Shown: positions 1 to 7,365, numbered from the stretch's first letter. The stretch is DNA of 42,199 nucleotides from Candidatus Sumerlaeia bacterium (GCA_013360565.1 JABWBI010000005.1:1-42199); one strand, 5' to 3'. Numbers and translations: made by a program. Notes: generated by a model not told the origin, from the letters alone.

Positions 1-182
1 ACCGCGTCGAGAATCGCGGAGACATGGGCGCACCCGTGGCAGCAGTGTCTGCGGCCGAGCGCATCCGTCACCGGGCGCGTGGGCAGCCCTCCGCCGCAGA
101 GGGCGCAGGCGTCCGCCGCCGGCGCATTCGACTCGCGGCTCTCCGCAGGGGCGGAGATCAAGGGCATGGAGACGATGGTCAT
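1..182 (-). CDS. ccoI: CcoI/FixI-type copper P-type ATPase, N-terminus (partial)
   Basis: This gene is cut by the window edge and is absent from the ORF track; I translated it by hand. About 60 residues are visible, starting at an ATG that overlaps the upstream cytochrome stop as ATGA. They contain ACALCGGGLP followed by RHCCHGCAHV. This is the CxxCG...CCxGC layout of the metal-binding domain at the N-terminus of CcoI/FixI copper-transporting ATPases. Known role: CcoI supplies copper for assembly of the CcoN active site in the inner membrane. The position at the end of a cbb3 oxidase operon fits exactly. The transmembrane and ATPase domains lie outside the window, so the call rests on this domain plus context. 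A second in-frame ATG five codons in is an alternative start. Confidence 0.75.
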   Translation of the reverse strand, partial: MTIVSMPLISAPAESRESNAPAADACALCGGGLPTRPVTDALGRRHCCHGCAHVSAILDA

Positions 183-775
183 GGCGTCGCCGGGGTCGCG
201 TTCCTGTAGAGATCCAGGCGGGCCTGGTCGACCGGCACCGCGCCGTACCGGAAGCCCGCGGGTTCCCCCATCGGCGCCTCACCGGCGGCCACAGCGCGCA
301 CGTAGTGAATCACTCGCCAGATGTCATCCGCCTGGAGAGTCGAGCCCAGTGGGGGACACGAGTATCGCGGTGCGCCGCTCCAGTGGTAGATCTTCCAGAA
401 GAGCACTCCATCGCTCTGCGCCAGAATGGCGGGGTCGAGGAGGCTACGGCGCAGGTGAGGGAGCGAGGGGCCGACCGTCGCGATCAGATTCCCGAGGTTC
501 GACTCCCCGTCAAGGGCCGGGCCGTGGCACGCCCAGCAGTTGCGGCGATAGATCATGTGCCCGGCTTCGACCGCAGCCGGTCCCGGCGGGAGCGGATTGG
601 ACACTGCGGCGGCTTCGCCGAGGGACGCGGGGATCGGCTCGGTCTGATTGACGGCCACCGTGTTCCGCACCGGTGCCATCTGCGGATTCTCGTGCGGCCG
701 GACCGACGGCTGCTCATGCATCTGCCAGCATCCCGACGAGGCGAGTGCGGCGAAAAGGAGGGTCAGGCGGCGCAT
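179..775 (-). CDS. Monoheme cytochrome c lipoprotein of cbb3 operon
   Basis: The protein has about 198 residues from the ATG at 775. I chose this start because MRRLTLLFAALASSGC is a lipoprotein-type signal with the acylated Cys at residue 16, although the lipobox (SSGC) is imperfect. The longer ORF start at 847 would bury this signal. One heme motif (CWACH) sits in a class I cytochrome c fold, with a downstream segment (DIWRVIHYVRA) typical of the C-terminal helix of these domains. It is expected to be membrane-anchored on the outer face and to pass electrons to or within the cbb3 oxidase. In this operon it probably supplies the heme domain missing from the heme-free CcoP-like protein encoded upstream. 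It could also be a separate electron donor. Confidence 0.85.
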   Translation of the reverse strand: MRRLTLLFAALASSGCWQMHEQPSVRPHENPQMAPVRNTVAVNQTEPIPASLGEAAAVSNPLPPGPAAVEAGHMIYRRNCWACHGPALDGESNLGNLIATVGPSLPHLRRSLLDPAILAQSDGVLFWKIYHWSGAPRYSCPPLGSTLQADDIWRVIHYVRAVAAGEAPMGEPAGFRYGAVPVDQARLDLYRNATPATP

Positions 776-786
776 CCCAGGGCTCC

Positions 787-984
787 TCAGCGGGCGTCCG
801 GTCCCACGGCATAGGGCGACTCCGCCGGGACGAACGGGGTGGTCCACAGGTCCGGCCGCTGCTCGGAGGTCGGACCGATCATGAAGCGCGTGAACACGGC
901 ACAGGCGATGACGAAGAGGACGCCGAGAAGCGGCAGGATCCAGATCCCGTTGCGGCCGCCGCGGCTGGGGGTGTCACTGGACAT
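787..984 (-). CDS. Small single-helix membrane protein of cbb3 operon
   Basis: A 65-residue protein with one hydrophobic helix (WILPLLGVLFVIACAVFTRF) followed by a short polar tail. The start overlaps the end of the preceding CcoP-like gene by 11 bases, so the two are translationally linked. Small one-helix proteins such as CcoQ/CcoH are common in cbb3 operons and affect complex stability. I see no sequence motif that proves it is one of these. The call rests on size, topology and position. High GC at third codon positions and tight spacing support it being a real gene. Confidence 0.6.
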   Translation of the reverse strand: MSSDTPSRGGRNGIWILPLLGVLFVIACAVFTRFMIGPTSEQRPDLWTTPFVPAESPYAVGPDAR

Positions 985-1252
985 GGAGCCACTCCTGCGA
1001 AATGGCGATGACGTATCCGGCCATCCAGAGGACGATGATCACGGCCAAGAGGATGAGGATGATCGGCACCGGCCGATTGCCCTCGAGCAGTCCATCGCTG
1101 AACTCGTGCGTCACCTCCGCGGGCTCATCGGGGTCGATCCGCTTGGTCCCGAATCGCGACGCGAAGTAGCCCAGGATCAGAACGAGCAGGAAAAGCACCC
1201 CGCCGAGGAGGCCGAGGAGAAGGTACTGGGTCTGGGACAGATAGAAGTACAC
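974..1252 (-). CDS. Heme-free CcoP N-terminal-like subunit
   Basis: About 92 residues with two membrane helices. Between them is EFSDGLLEGNRPVP, resembling the 'WDGI.E.NNPLP' segment in the N-terminal domain of CcoP/FixP. No CxxCH motif is present, so the usual diheme part of CcoP is missing. I chose the GTG at 1252 because GAGGAGG lies five bases upstream of it and it begins 10 bases after the CcoS stop. The ORF-track ATG at 1312 would overlap CcoS by 50 bases without a better ribosome site. The heme function is probably carried by the monoheme lipoprotein and by the second heme domain on CcoO. This subunit assignment is an inference from similarity and context. Confidence 0.65.
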   Translation of the reverse strand: MYFYLSQTQYLLLGLLGGVLFLLVLILGYFASRFGTKRIDPDEPAEVTHEFSDGLLEGNRPVPIILILLAVIIVLWMAGYVIAISQEWLHVQ

Positions 1253-1262
1253 GGGGACCTCC

Positions 1263-1541
1263 TCAGGCGCCTCTGAGCGCGATGTAGACGGAGTAGCTGA
1301 CGATCGCGACACCGATCACCGTGATCGCCATCATCACCCGGAAGATCGTTCGCCCGCCGCGTGAGTTGCCCGGTGATTCGAGCGGGACGTCGTCGAGCAC
1401 GATCAGTGCCGCCCGGCGCGACTCCTCGAACTGCCGCGTGCGCAGAGCCCACCAGAAGAGGTACGCGGCGGCGGCCAAGCCGAGTGCGGCCCAGACGATC
1501 CAGAACGCCACGAACTCGGGGAGATTGTAGTGCTCGATCAT
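1263..1541 (-). CDS. ccoS: CcoS-like cbb3 oxidase assembly protein
   Basis: A 92-residue protein with an N-terminal membrane helix ending in FWWALRTRQFEESRRAA, then VLDDVPLE. This matches the F.WA..(S/T).QF(D/E)(D/E)...DD pattern of CcoS, a small protein needed to insert cofactors into cbb3 oxidase. It is longer than usual CcoS (about 50-60 residues) because of a second C-terminal membrane helix (FRVMMAITVIGVAIVSYSVY). The start codon overlaps the CcoO stop as ATGA and is preceded by GGAGGTGA. The operon position supports the call. The additional helix is unusual for the family. Confidence 0.7.
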   Translation of the reverse strand: MIEHYNLPEFVAFWIVWAALGLAAAAYLFWWALRTRQFEESRRAALIVLDDVPLESPGNSRGGRTIFRVMMAITVIGVAIVSYSVYIALRGA

Positions 1542-2692
1542 CGCCCGTCACCTCCACCCGGCGCGGGGACGCCGGCCGGCCCCGCCCTCCGCCGCTCCGC
1601 CGATGAGGCCCCAGCCAAGACCTCCGGCAGCGGCATCGGCGCGGTCTGCGTGAACAGGTGTGGCTCCGATGACGGCGGAATCGTACGTGGGAGCTGGCCC
1701 CGGAAGACCTCGCTCTCCGACTGGCCCGCCCCGTAGCGGCCAACGAAATTCACGGCCAGGTAGTTCGCGACCGCCCAGATCATGTCCGACTCGAGCTCCG
1801 TCTTGAAGGCGGGCATGGACGTCCCCGTGATCCCGTTCATCACCTGATAGTAGATCATGCCGCCGATCGGACCGTCCCACGACGACAGATAGGTGAAATT
1901 GTAGGGGGGCGCCTCCGGAGCGAAGTCGTACTCGCCCGAAGCCGGCTCGGCGATCAGCATCTCGTTGCGGCGCAGAATGTCGAGTCCTCCCGGGCCACGG
2001 CCATCGCCCACGGGCCCATGGCATCCGATGCAGAAGTGCTGGTAGACGAAGTGGCCTCGATCCATGGACCTGGCGTCGGCGACATAGGGGTTGGCCATCT
2101 CCATCCACTCGCTCGGCACATGGGCGTGGAGCCACTCCGTGTTGGCCGTCGGCCCTGCCTCGTACGCTTCCCAGGCGGCATCGCGCCAGCGGTGCTGCTG
2201 CGCCACACGCGCGTCGGCGTCCGTGCCGCCGAGCCCCTGGACATAGGCCGTGAGGTCCTCCATGTCGGGGACGCTGAGCCAGTGGAACGGGGGCATGATC
2301 GAATCCGGCCGCGTGTGGCGCGGATTGGTGAAATGCGCCCAGTGCCAGCCGTCCGACCGCAGCCCCCCCTCGCGCGAGAGATCGGGCCCCTGGCGCTCGG
2401 AGCCGAGGAGCGGCGGCTGATCCTCGAAGTAGTCGCCCGCCTGCGCCACGCGGTCTTGGCCGTAGTCGCCGTCCTGAGGCCGCACGTACTGCGAATGGCA
2501 GTACTGGCAGCCGTTCTCGATGTAGATCGCCCTCCCCCGGTTCATCTGGGCCGTCCGGGGCCGAAAGATGTCCGACGGCTGGACCCGCAGCCGGTACTCA
2601 ATGGCCGGAAAGATCACGATCATCACGACGATGGTGAAGAAGACGACCAGCGAGCCGATGATCGTCGCCGCCGGTGTCATGTTGAACTTCAT
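1538..2692 (-). CDS. ccoO: CcoO fused to a second cytochrome c domain
   Basis: A 384-residue protein. The first half is CcoO/FixO: one N-terminal membrane anchor, heme motif CQYCHSQYVRP near residue 61, PDLSREGG, and the Met ligand in SIMPPF. The second half (about residues 195-320) adds another class I cytochrome c domain with CIGCHGPVGDGRG and a candidate Met ligand in TSMPAF, as in CcoP-type domains. The standard subunit carries only one heme. The protein therefore appears to merge CcoO with part of CcoP and would carry electrons to the CcoN active site. Its start overlaps the ccoN stop (ATGA), so translation is coupled. The proline- and glycine-rich C-terminus has no recognised domain. 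Confidence 0.9.
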   Translation of the reverse strand: MKFNMTPAATIIGSLVVFFTIVVMIVIFPAIEYRLRVQPSDIFRPRTAQMNRGRAIYIENGCQYCHSQYVRPQDGDYGQDRVAQAGDYFEDQPPLLGSERQGPDLSREGGLRSDGWHWAHFTNPRHTRPDSIMPPFHWLSVPDMEDLTAYVQGLGGTDADARVAQQHRWRDAAWEAYEAGPTANTEWLHAHVPSEWMEMANPYVADARSMDRGHFVYQHFCIGCHGPVGDGRGPGGLDILRRNEMLIAEPASGEYDFAPEAPPYNFTYLSSWDGPIGGMIYYQVMNGITGTSMPAFKTELESDMIWAVANYLAVNFVGRYGAGQSESEVFRGQLPRTIPPSSEPHLFTQTAPMPLPEVLAGASSAERRRAGPAGVPAPGGGDGR

Positions 2693-4104
2693 GCGGCCAC
2701 CTCCGCGCGGGCCATCGCACCCTCGGGCTCAGGCGCCCGCGAGAGGACGGTTCTCAGCACGTTGTACGACATCAGGATCAGTCCGGTGAGGATCGCCAGA
2801 CCCGACACGGAGCGCAGGATCATGTAGACGGTCATCATGGGGACGGTGCGGTAAAACGCCTCCTGGTTGAGCCACGCATTGCCCTGGACGAGGCCGGCGG
2901 TGGTGAGAGCCAGGAACATCATGAGCAGGCCCATCAGCATGATCCAGTACTGCAGGTCCGCCAGGCGGCGCGAGTAGATCGGCCGGCGGCAGACCATCGG
3001 CAACACCGTGTAGGCCGCCCCGATGGCGATGAACCCTGCGAAGCCCAGGATCGCCAGATGCGCGTGGCCCACGACCCAGTGGGTGAAATGCGTCAGCCGC
3101 TGCACCGAGGGCAGCGACTGGAGCGGCCCCTGGAAGCAGGTGATGAAGTACCAGATCGTGCCCGCGAAGACGAACCGCGCCCCGACGTCGGTGTGCAGCG
3201 CGCCCCACCGGCCCCGCAGGGGCAGCCAGATGTTGAGGAGCACCGTCAGCACCGGGATCAGCAGCGCGATCGAGTCGATGATTGAGATCACCTTGAGCCA
3301 CCTCGGCACCGGCGCCTGCAGCAGGTGGTGCGTGCCCGTGTGAGTGTAGACAACGAGGAGCACCCAGAAGCCGATGAGCGACATGTTGTGGCTCCACACC
3401 GGCGCGCGCGCGGCCCGCGGCAGCACCCAGTAGGCCGCGCCCACGGCCATCGGCGTCAGGATCAGGCCGACGACGTTGTGCCCGTAGAACCACAGCCAGA
3501 TCGAGTCGATGATCCCCTGGAGAGCCGCGGGCTCGCCCATCAGCGGCTTCCACATGATGTTGCCGATCACGTACACCCCGATCGTCCACACCAGGCCGCC
3601 GCAGATGTACCAGAGCGAGACATAGAGGATCGGCTCGCGCCGCTTTGCCACCGTCATCAGGACGTTCGCCGTGATCGACAGCGTCGAGATCGCCACCAGC
3701 ACATCGAGCGCGAAGATCAGCTCGGCGTACTCGCGCCCCTGCGTCATGCCGAAGGGCAGCGTCAGCAGCGCGCCGATCCACACCGCGTTCCACACCCAGA
3801 GCGTCAGCGTGCCCAGCCGCTCACTCCACAGCCCCTCCACGCGGCACAGGCGCGGGACGATGAACGCCGCGACGCCGAGCAGCACCGTGTAGACGAATCC
3901 CAGGGCCACCAGATTCACGTGCAGCGGCCGCAGCCGGCCGAACGTCATGTGCGGCCACCAGCCGATGTGATCGGGCGCCACGAGCTCCAGCGAAGCCAGC
4001 AGACCGATCAGCGCCCCCACGACACCCCACACGGCGCCCGAGACAAGGTACCCCTTGCTCGTCGCGTACGGGCGGTCGGAGGAGATGCGGTCAAGCAGAG
4101 ACAT
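2689..4104 (-). CDS. ccoN: cbb3-type cytochrome c oxidase subunit I
   Basis: A 471-residue polytopic membrane protein, the catalytic heme-copper subunit that reduces O2 to water and pumps protons. Visible family signatures are RPLHVN (low-spin heme ligand region), FYGHNVVG, YTHTGTHHLLQAPVP (CuB histidine pair) and HFTHWVVGHAHLAILGF (heme-ligand histidines). Length and helix count fit CcoN. It lies 15 bases after the pentaheme cytochrome gene and overlaps ccoO. As a high-affinity oxidase, it suggests microaerobic respiration. The family assignment is secure. Confidence 0.97.
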   Translation of the reverse strand: MSLLDRISSDRPYATSKGYLVSGAVWGVVGALIGLLASLELVAPDHIGWWPHMTFGRLRPLHVNLVALGFVYTVLLGVAAFIVPRLCRVEGLWSERLGTLTLWVWNAVWIGALLTLPFGMTQGREYAELIFALDVLVAISTLSITANVLMTVAKRREPILYVSLWYICGGLVWTIGVYVIGNIMWKPLMGEPAALQGIIDSIWLWFYGHNVVGLILTPMAVGAAYWVLPRAARAPVWSHNMSLIGFWVLLVVYTHTGTHHLLQAPVPRWLKVISIIDSIALLIPVLTVLLNIWLPLRGRWGALHTDVGARFVFAGTIWYFITCFQGPLQSLPSVQRLTHFTHWVVGHAHLAILGFAGFIAIGAAYTVLPMVCRRPIYSRRLADLQYWIMLMGLLMMFLALTTAGLVQGNAWLNQEAFYRTVPMMTVYMILRSVSGLAILTGLILMSYNVLRTVLSRAPEPEGAMARAEVAA

Positions 4105-4119
4105 GGGCGGGGGACCTTC

Positions 4120-4677
4120 TCACTGGTGACAGTTCAGGCAGTCGAGGATGGCGTGGCGGGACTCCTGCTGGCTGTGGCAGTCCACGCAGAAGCCCATCAG
4201 CAGGCGATTCTCCTCGTAGACACGGTCCATCGCCTCGACCGGCCCGTGGCAGTCGGCGCAGTTCACGCCCGCCGTGATGTGCTGCTGATGCGAGAAGTTC
4301 GCGTGATCGGGCAAGTAGGTCACCTTCACCCACGGGATGGTCTCTCCCGAGTCGGCGAACCGGTGGAGCTCGCGGATCCACGGGTGCTGCGGGATGATGT
4401 GCTGATGGCAGTAGAGGCACTTCTCCGCGGGCGGCATGCCGGCGTTGCGGCCGACTTCGACGGTGTTGTGGCAGAAGCGACAGTCGATCTCCTTGATGCC
4501 GACATGCAGGCGGTGCGAGAAGGGAATGGGCTGCGCGGGCCCCGCCGACGCCGCCGGGCTGACGAAGTAGAAGTAGATGATGCCGAACGCGACGAGCACC
4601 GTGGTCAGCGCCGCGCTCGCGACGGCGATCGCGTGCGCCTTGACGGAGCGCCGGGGCGTGACGGACATCTCAGACAT
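4120..4677 (-). CDS. Membrane-anchored pentaheme cytochrome c
   Basis: About 185 residues with one N-terminal membrane helix (VLVAFGIIYFYFVSPA) and five CxxCH motifs: CRFCH, CLYCH, CADCH, CVDCH and CLNCH, the last almost at the C-terminus. The arrangement (FSHRLHV..., NFSHQQH...) resembles the cytochrome c3/c7 family and the pentaheme ActA subunit of alternative complex III. I chose the ATG at 4677 because AGGTGA lies five bases upstream; the ORF-track start at 4686 is a GTG without a clear ribosome site. As first gene of the cbb3 operon it probably feeds electrons from the quinol side to the oxidase. No ActB-F genes are visible, so a full alternative complex III is not shown here. Confidence 0.88.
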   Translation of the reverse strand: MSEMSVTPRRSVKAHAIAVASAALTTVLVAFGIIYFYFVSPAASAGPAQPIPFSHRLHVGIKEIDCRFCHNTVEVGRNAGMPPAEKCLYCHQHIIPQHPWIRELHRFADSGETIPWVKVTYLPDHANFSHQQHITAGVNCADCHGPVEAMDRVYEENRLLMGFCVDCHSQQESRHAILDCLNCHQ

Positions 4678-4760
4678 GGCACTCACCTGGGGCCGCGGGG
4701 GCGTCAGTCGTCATCGCGAAATTCCACTCTCTCTCACTCACCGGCGCCTCGGCAGGCGCC

Positions 4761-4776
4761 TGTGAATAAAGTCACA
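4761..4776. promoter_or_regulatory. CRP/FNR-family operator, TGTGA-N6-TCACA
   Basis: The sequence TGTGAATAAAGTCACA is a perfect match to the palindromic CRP/FNR-superfamily consensus (TGTGA, six bases, TCACA). It lies about 84 bases upstream of the pentaheme cytochrome start. The neighbouring gene on the right ends toward this gap, so the site can only serve the cbb3 operon. Proteins of this family respond to cAMP, oxygen, NO or redox state; which one acts here cannot be told. No convincing -10 box is visible downstream. A GGCGCC...GGCGCC repeat abuts it at 4743-4760. Confidence 0.65.
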
Positions 4777-4822
4777 AATTCAGTCCTGGCTTCTCGTCCG
4801 ACCCTCGTGTGGAAAGAGACCG

Positions 4823-4842
4823 CTCTTCACCTGGGTGAAGAG
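4823..4842. repeat. 20-bp inverted repeat (hairpin or operator)
   Basis: CTCTTCACC and GGTGAAGAG form nine-base perfect arms around a two-base centre. It lies about 105 bases after the stop of the minus-strand isomerase gene and upstream of the cbb3 promoter region. On the minus strand it is followed by CGGTCTCTTTCC, only mildly T-rich, so a terminator is possible but weak. A dimeric-regulator operator is the alternative. Confidence 0.45.
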
Positions 4843-4946
4843 ATCCTGAACCTCCCGTGCCTCAGCCGATAGGAGATGACCCACACTTTGCACACACAGC
4901 CCCCGGGTCTACGGACAGACCCGCACCCCGTCAAGTCTCAAATGCT

Positions 4947-5834
4947 TCAAACCGGCTCGCCCGGGACGGGCTTCTCACTCTGCCGCCAGCACGACTCCGC
5001 CAAGTCCTTGATCACCAGCGCCTGTGCCCATCGGTCGCTGAACTCCTCCCCCTCCGGCCGGCCGGACGGTGCGACAGCCCGTGGAGAGTATGGATAGGGC
5101 CCCAGCTCGACAACAAACCGCAGCTTTCGATGGATGTTCTCTCGATCGGTACGCCAGGCGCGCATCCCCTGCGTCCACCAACGCATGAACCGCTCGGCAT
5201 CATCCGACTCCGAGCCATCGCCCACATCGATCTGGATCTGCTCTCCGTTGGAGATGCGCCCGTGAAAGTGGCCGGTGCGGGCCAAGACAACCCCGATCAT
5301 TCGTTCGAACTCTGCCGCGTCATTCCAGGCGACCTCCGAGCCCACCACGTAGTGGCTGAGGTCACACGTGAAACGCAGTCCGGGCAGCAGCTCCGCCAGC
5401 TGGACCGTGAGCGGCAGGCTCTGCGTCAAGCGGTCGCGGTGCGTCTCAATGGTCGGCGGCAGACCGAACTCCTCCCCCACCTCGATCATCATCGCCAAGC
5501 GGTCCCGCGCCTCGCGCAGCGGCAGGTACGCGCCGAACGGCTGAACCGTCACATGCTCCGCGCCTTGGCTCATCGCCCACTCGTACTCGCGGCGTGTGGA
5601 TTCGCGGTCTCCCACGATCATCGCCGCCGAGAGCGCCAGACCCCGCTCACGGGCCAAGCGTCCGATCGCCTTCGCCTCGCCGACGGCCAGTCCGCTGTCA
5701 CATTCGATCCCCGCGAAACCCGCCTCCGCGATGCGGTCGAGCTTTTCGCGGATGCTCCACTCCGGTCCCCCGCGGGGGAGATGCGTCATGCCCCAGAGCG
5801 ATTGGAAGACGGAGAAAGCCGCCGGGATCATCAC
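4947..5834 (-). CDS. Sugar phosphate isomerase/epimerase-like TIM barrel
   Basis: About 295 residues with the pattern of the xylose isomerase-like/AP endonuclease 2 superfamily: an N-terminal WSIREKLDRIAEAGFAGIE repeat unit, then IETHRDR, FTCDLSHYVVG, FHGRIS and VVELGPYPYS. These are the strand ends that carry metal-binding Glu/Asp/His in this barrel fold. The substrate cannot be told; relatives act on sugars, inositols or hydroxypyruvate. The GTG at 5834 and an adjacent ATG at 5831 overlap the pilin-like gene stop, so the two are probably cotranscribed. It is cytoplasmic, with no signal peptide. Confidence 0.8.
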   Translation of the reverse strand: MMIPAAFSVFQSLWGMTHLPRGGPEWSIREKLDRIAEAGFAGIECDSGLAVGEAKAIGRLARERGLALSAAMIVGDRESTRREYEWAMSQGAEHVTVQPFGAYLPLREARDRLAMMIEVGEEFGLPPTIETHRDRLTQSLPLTVQLAELLPGLRFTCDLSHYVVGSEVAWNDAAEFERMIGVVLARTGHFHGRISNGEQIQIDVGDGSESDDAERFMRWWTQGMRAWRTDRENIHRKLRFVVELGPYPYSPRAVAPSGRPEGEEFSDRWAQALVIKDLAESCWRQSEKPVPGEPV

Positions 5835-6445
5835 GGCCCCCAGCGGTAGAGGTTCCCCTCACTCACCGTGCCGTTCGTCGCGTCGTAGAGCGGGATGCCG
5901 ATACCGCCGGAGCCCGCGTCGTAGCGGCGGTTCGGGCCCGGCGAGGAGAGGATCCACTGCGTCGATTGAATGTCGAACGGCAGGAACATGCCGGCGAGCA
6001 TCGACGCGAAGGGAATGTAGAAGCCGTCGATGGCCGGCCGCCCCTCGTAGAAGAAGTGTGTGAACTCCTGTGAGTTGAGGACCATGAGAGCGCTCGTGTA
6101 GGCGGTCATGAATGGCGCGAAGGCGTCGCGCGGCAACGACGTGATGTAGGCCACCGGCGTTGTGAGAATCGTCAGTGAGCGAAGCGAGTGCACGGCCTCG
6201 GCCTGTGCGCTGGTCCCATTCCCCAGCAGCCACCAGTCCGGCGGATACCTGTTCCAGTCGACCGCATAGGCCTCGAGCGCTGTGGCCAGCGAGCGCATGT
6301 CCGTGGCATCGCGCGAGATCTTCGACCGCGTCTGAGCTTCGAGAAAGTTCGGCACCGCGATGGCCGCCAGGATGGCGATGATCGCCACGACGATGAGCAG
6401 CTCGATCAGCGTGAATGCGGCGCGGCGATGGTTCAGGTGCTTCAT
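5831..6445 (-). CDS. Type IV pilin-like secreted protein (prepilin N-terminus)
   Basis: About 204 residues. I chose the ATG at 6445 because it gives a short basic leader (MKHLNHRRAA) followed by FTLIELLIVVAIIAILAAIA, the type III signal cut and methylated by prepilin peptidase. The ORF-track start adds 27 residues before the leader. The cleavage position has Ala rather than the usual Gly before Phe. The hydrophobic helix continues into FLEAQTRSKISRDATDM and a globular part ending NGTVSEGNLYRWGP. This is a style common in large families of type II secretion-like pseudopilins from FCB/PVC-neighbourhood bacteria. Its exact role (pilus, pseudopilus or surface protein) is unknown. Confidence 0.88.
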   Translation of the reverse strand: MKHLNHRRAAFTLIELLIVVAIIAILAAIAVPNFLEAQTRSKISRDATDMRSLATALEAYAVDWNRYPPDWWLLGNGTSAQAEAVHSLRSLTILTTPVAYITSLPRDAFAPFMTAYTSALMVLNSQEFTHFFYEGRPAIDGFYIPFASMLAGMFLPFDIQSTQWILSSPGPNRRYDAGSGGIGIPLYDATNGTVSEGNLYRWGP

Positions 6446-6504
6446 GATGGCCGGAGGGGCGGGAGTGTGCCGAAGGGAGGCCTGACTCGTCCAGCGAATT
6501 TTGG

Positions 6505-6554
6505 CATTGACAGCACAAGTTGTCATTGACTAGCGATTGCTTGGCAATTCAAAT
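6505..6554 (+). promoter_or_regulatory. Candidate promoter/operator ahead of heme oxygenase genes
   Basis: The region has two direct copies of CATTGAC 19 bases apart (6505-6511 and 6524-6530). The second forms a -35-like TTGACT (6526-6531), with TCAAAT (6549-6554) 17 bases on as a -10. The inverted repeat ATTGC-TTG-GCAAT (6536-6548) lies between the two boxes, where a repressor would block polymerase. ACAAGTTGT (6515-6523) is a further small palindrome. The divergent pilin-like gene is transcribed the other way, so some elements may serve it. Confidence 0.45.
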
Positions 6555-6572
6555 ACAGAGCGGAATCGCCCC

Positions 6573-6689
6573 ATGACCCTGCCCCCCTGGCTTCAAAAGC
6601 TCGGCCTCGCCGGCTTCCTCTTCTTCTTCATCAAGGGGCTTGTCTGGCTGGCCATCGGCGTCGGGGTCTGGATGTTCGCCACCGACTGA
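6573..6689 (+). CDS. 38-residue membrane protein ahead of heme oxygenase
   Basis: This gene is too short for the ORF track. ATG at 6573 opens a 38-codon frame with a short amphipathic start (MTLPPWLQKLGLAGF), a membrane helix (FFFIKGLVWLAIGVGVWMF) and a tiny polar end. Tiny proteins with a KGL.WL segment occur widely in bacteria with no known function, as far as I recall. It lies just downstream of the candidate promoter and 28 bases before the heme oxygenase start, so the two should share a transcript. The upstream ribosome site is weak. Confidence 0.5.
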   Translation: MTLPPWLQKLGLAGFLFFFIKGLVWLAIGVGVWMFATD

Positions 6690-6717
6690 AATTGAACCCC
6701 CAGGAGCCCCCACCGCA

Positions 6718-7365
6718 ATGACCTCCATCGCCTCTGGCCTTCCCGATCGACTCCGAGAGGAGACCCGTCCGCACCATGACGCTGCCGAGCGGCATCCGCT
6801 CCAAGCAGCATTGGCTCGCGGCACGCTCCCCCTGGAGACCTACGTCGCCCACCTCGAGCAGCTCCTGCTGATACACGCCCGGCTGGAGTCGTGGCTGCTG
6901 TCGGAATCCTCCCGGGAACCTCGGCTGCTGTCGGTTGCCGATCCCGCCCACTTTCAGGAGGCGAATCTGCGGGCCGACCTTCGCCACTTCGGAGGCGCCG
7001 AGTCGCCCTCCCCCACGCCAGCCACACGGCGACTGCTCGACCACATCGATCAGGTGGCGGCGAGCTGCCCCATCGGACTTCTGGGATTCCACTACGTCCT
7101 CGAAGGCAGCAAGAACGGCGGACGTTTCATCGCCATCGCCGTCCGCAGGGCCTACCATCTCGAGGGGGCCGGCACCGCCTACCTCGATCCGCACGGTGAG
7201 CAGCAGCGCCCGCTGTGGCAGGCCCACCGTCAGCGGCTGGGCGCCATTGCCGTCACGCCCGCCGAGGCGGATGTTATCATCGACTCCGCCAAGGCACTCT
7301 TCGTCGCCATTGCCGCGACCGGCGACGACCTCCTGGCGGCCGGTGAGGCTGCCACTTCGCGTTGA
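6718..7365 (+). CDS. Heme oxygenase (biliverdin-producing family)
   Basis: 215 residues from the ATG at 6718; the longer ORF start at 6640 overlaps the small upstream gene. The family pattern L...T...H...E is seen as RLREETRPHHDAAER, with His20 the likely proximal heme ligand. It is followed by the typical G.L....Y..HL.QL..I...LE helix and by YVLEGSKNGGRFIA, matching the distal-helix GS..GG stretch. The enzyme opens heme to biliverdin, CO and iron, for iron recovery or bilin synthesis. It is cytoplasmic. No phytochrome or heme uptake gene is nearby in the window. AGGAG lies upstream of the start, with long spacing. Confidence 0.88.
   Translation: MTSIASGLPDRLREETRPHHDAAERHPLQAALARGTLPLETYVAHLEQLLLIHARLESWLLSESSREPRLLSVADPAHFQEANLRADLRHFGGAESPSPTPATRRLLDHIDQVAASCPIGLLGFHYVLEGSKNGGRFIAIAVRRAYHLEGAGTAYLDPHGEQQRPLWQAHRQRLGAIAVTPAEADVIIDSAKALFVAIAATGDDLLAAGEAATSR

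Noticed and set aside
4743-4760. GGCGCC-TCGGCA-GGCGCC as a separate operator
   Set aside because: GGCGCC is a self-palindrome common in GC-rich DNA; recorded only as a neighbour of the CRP-like site.
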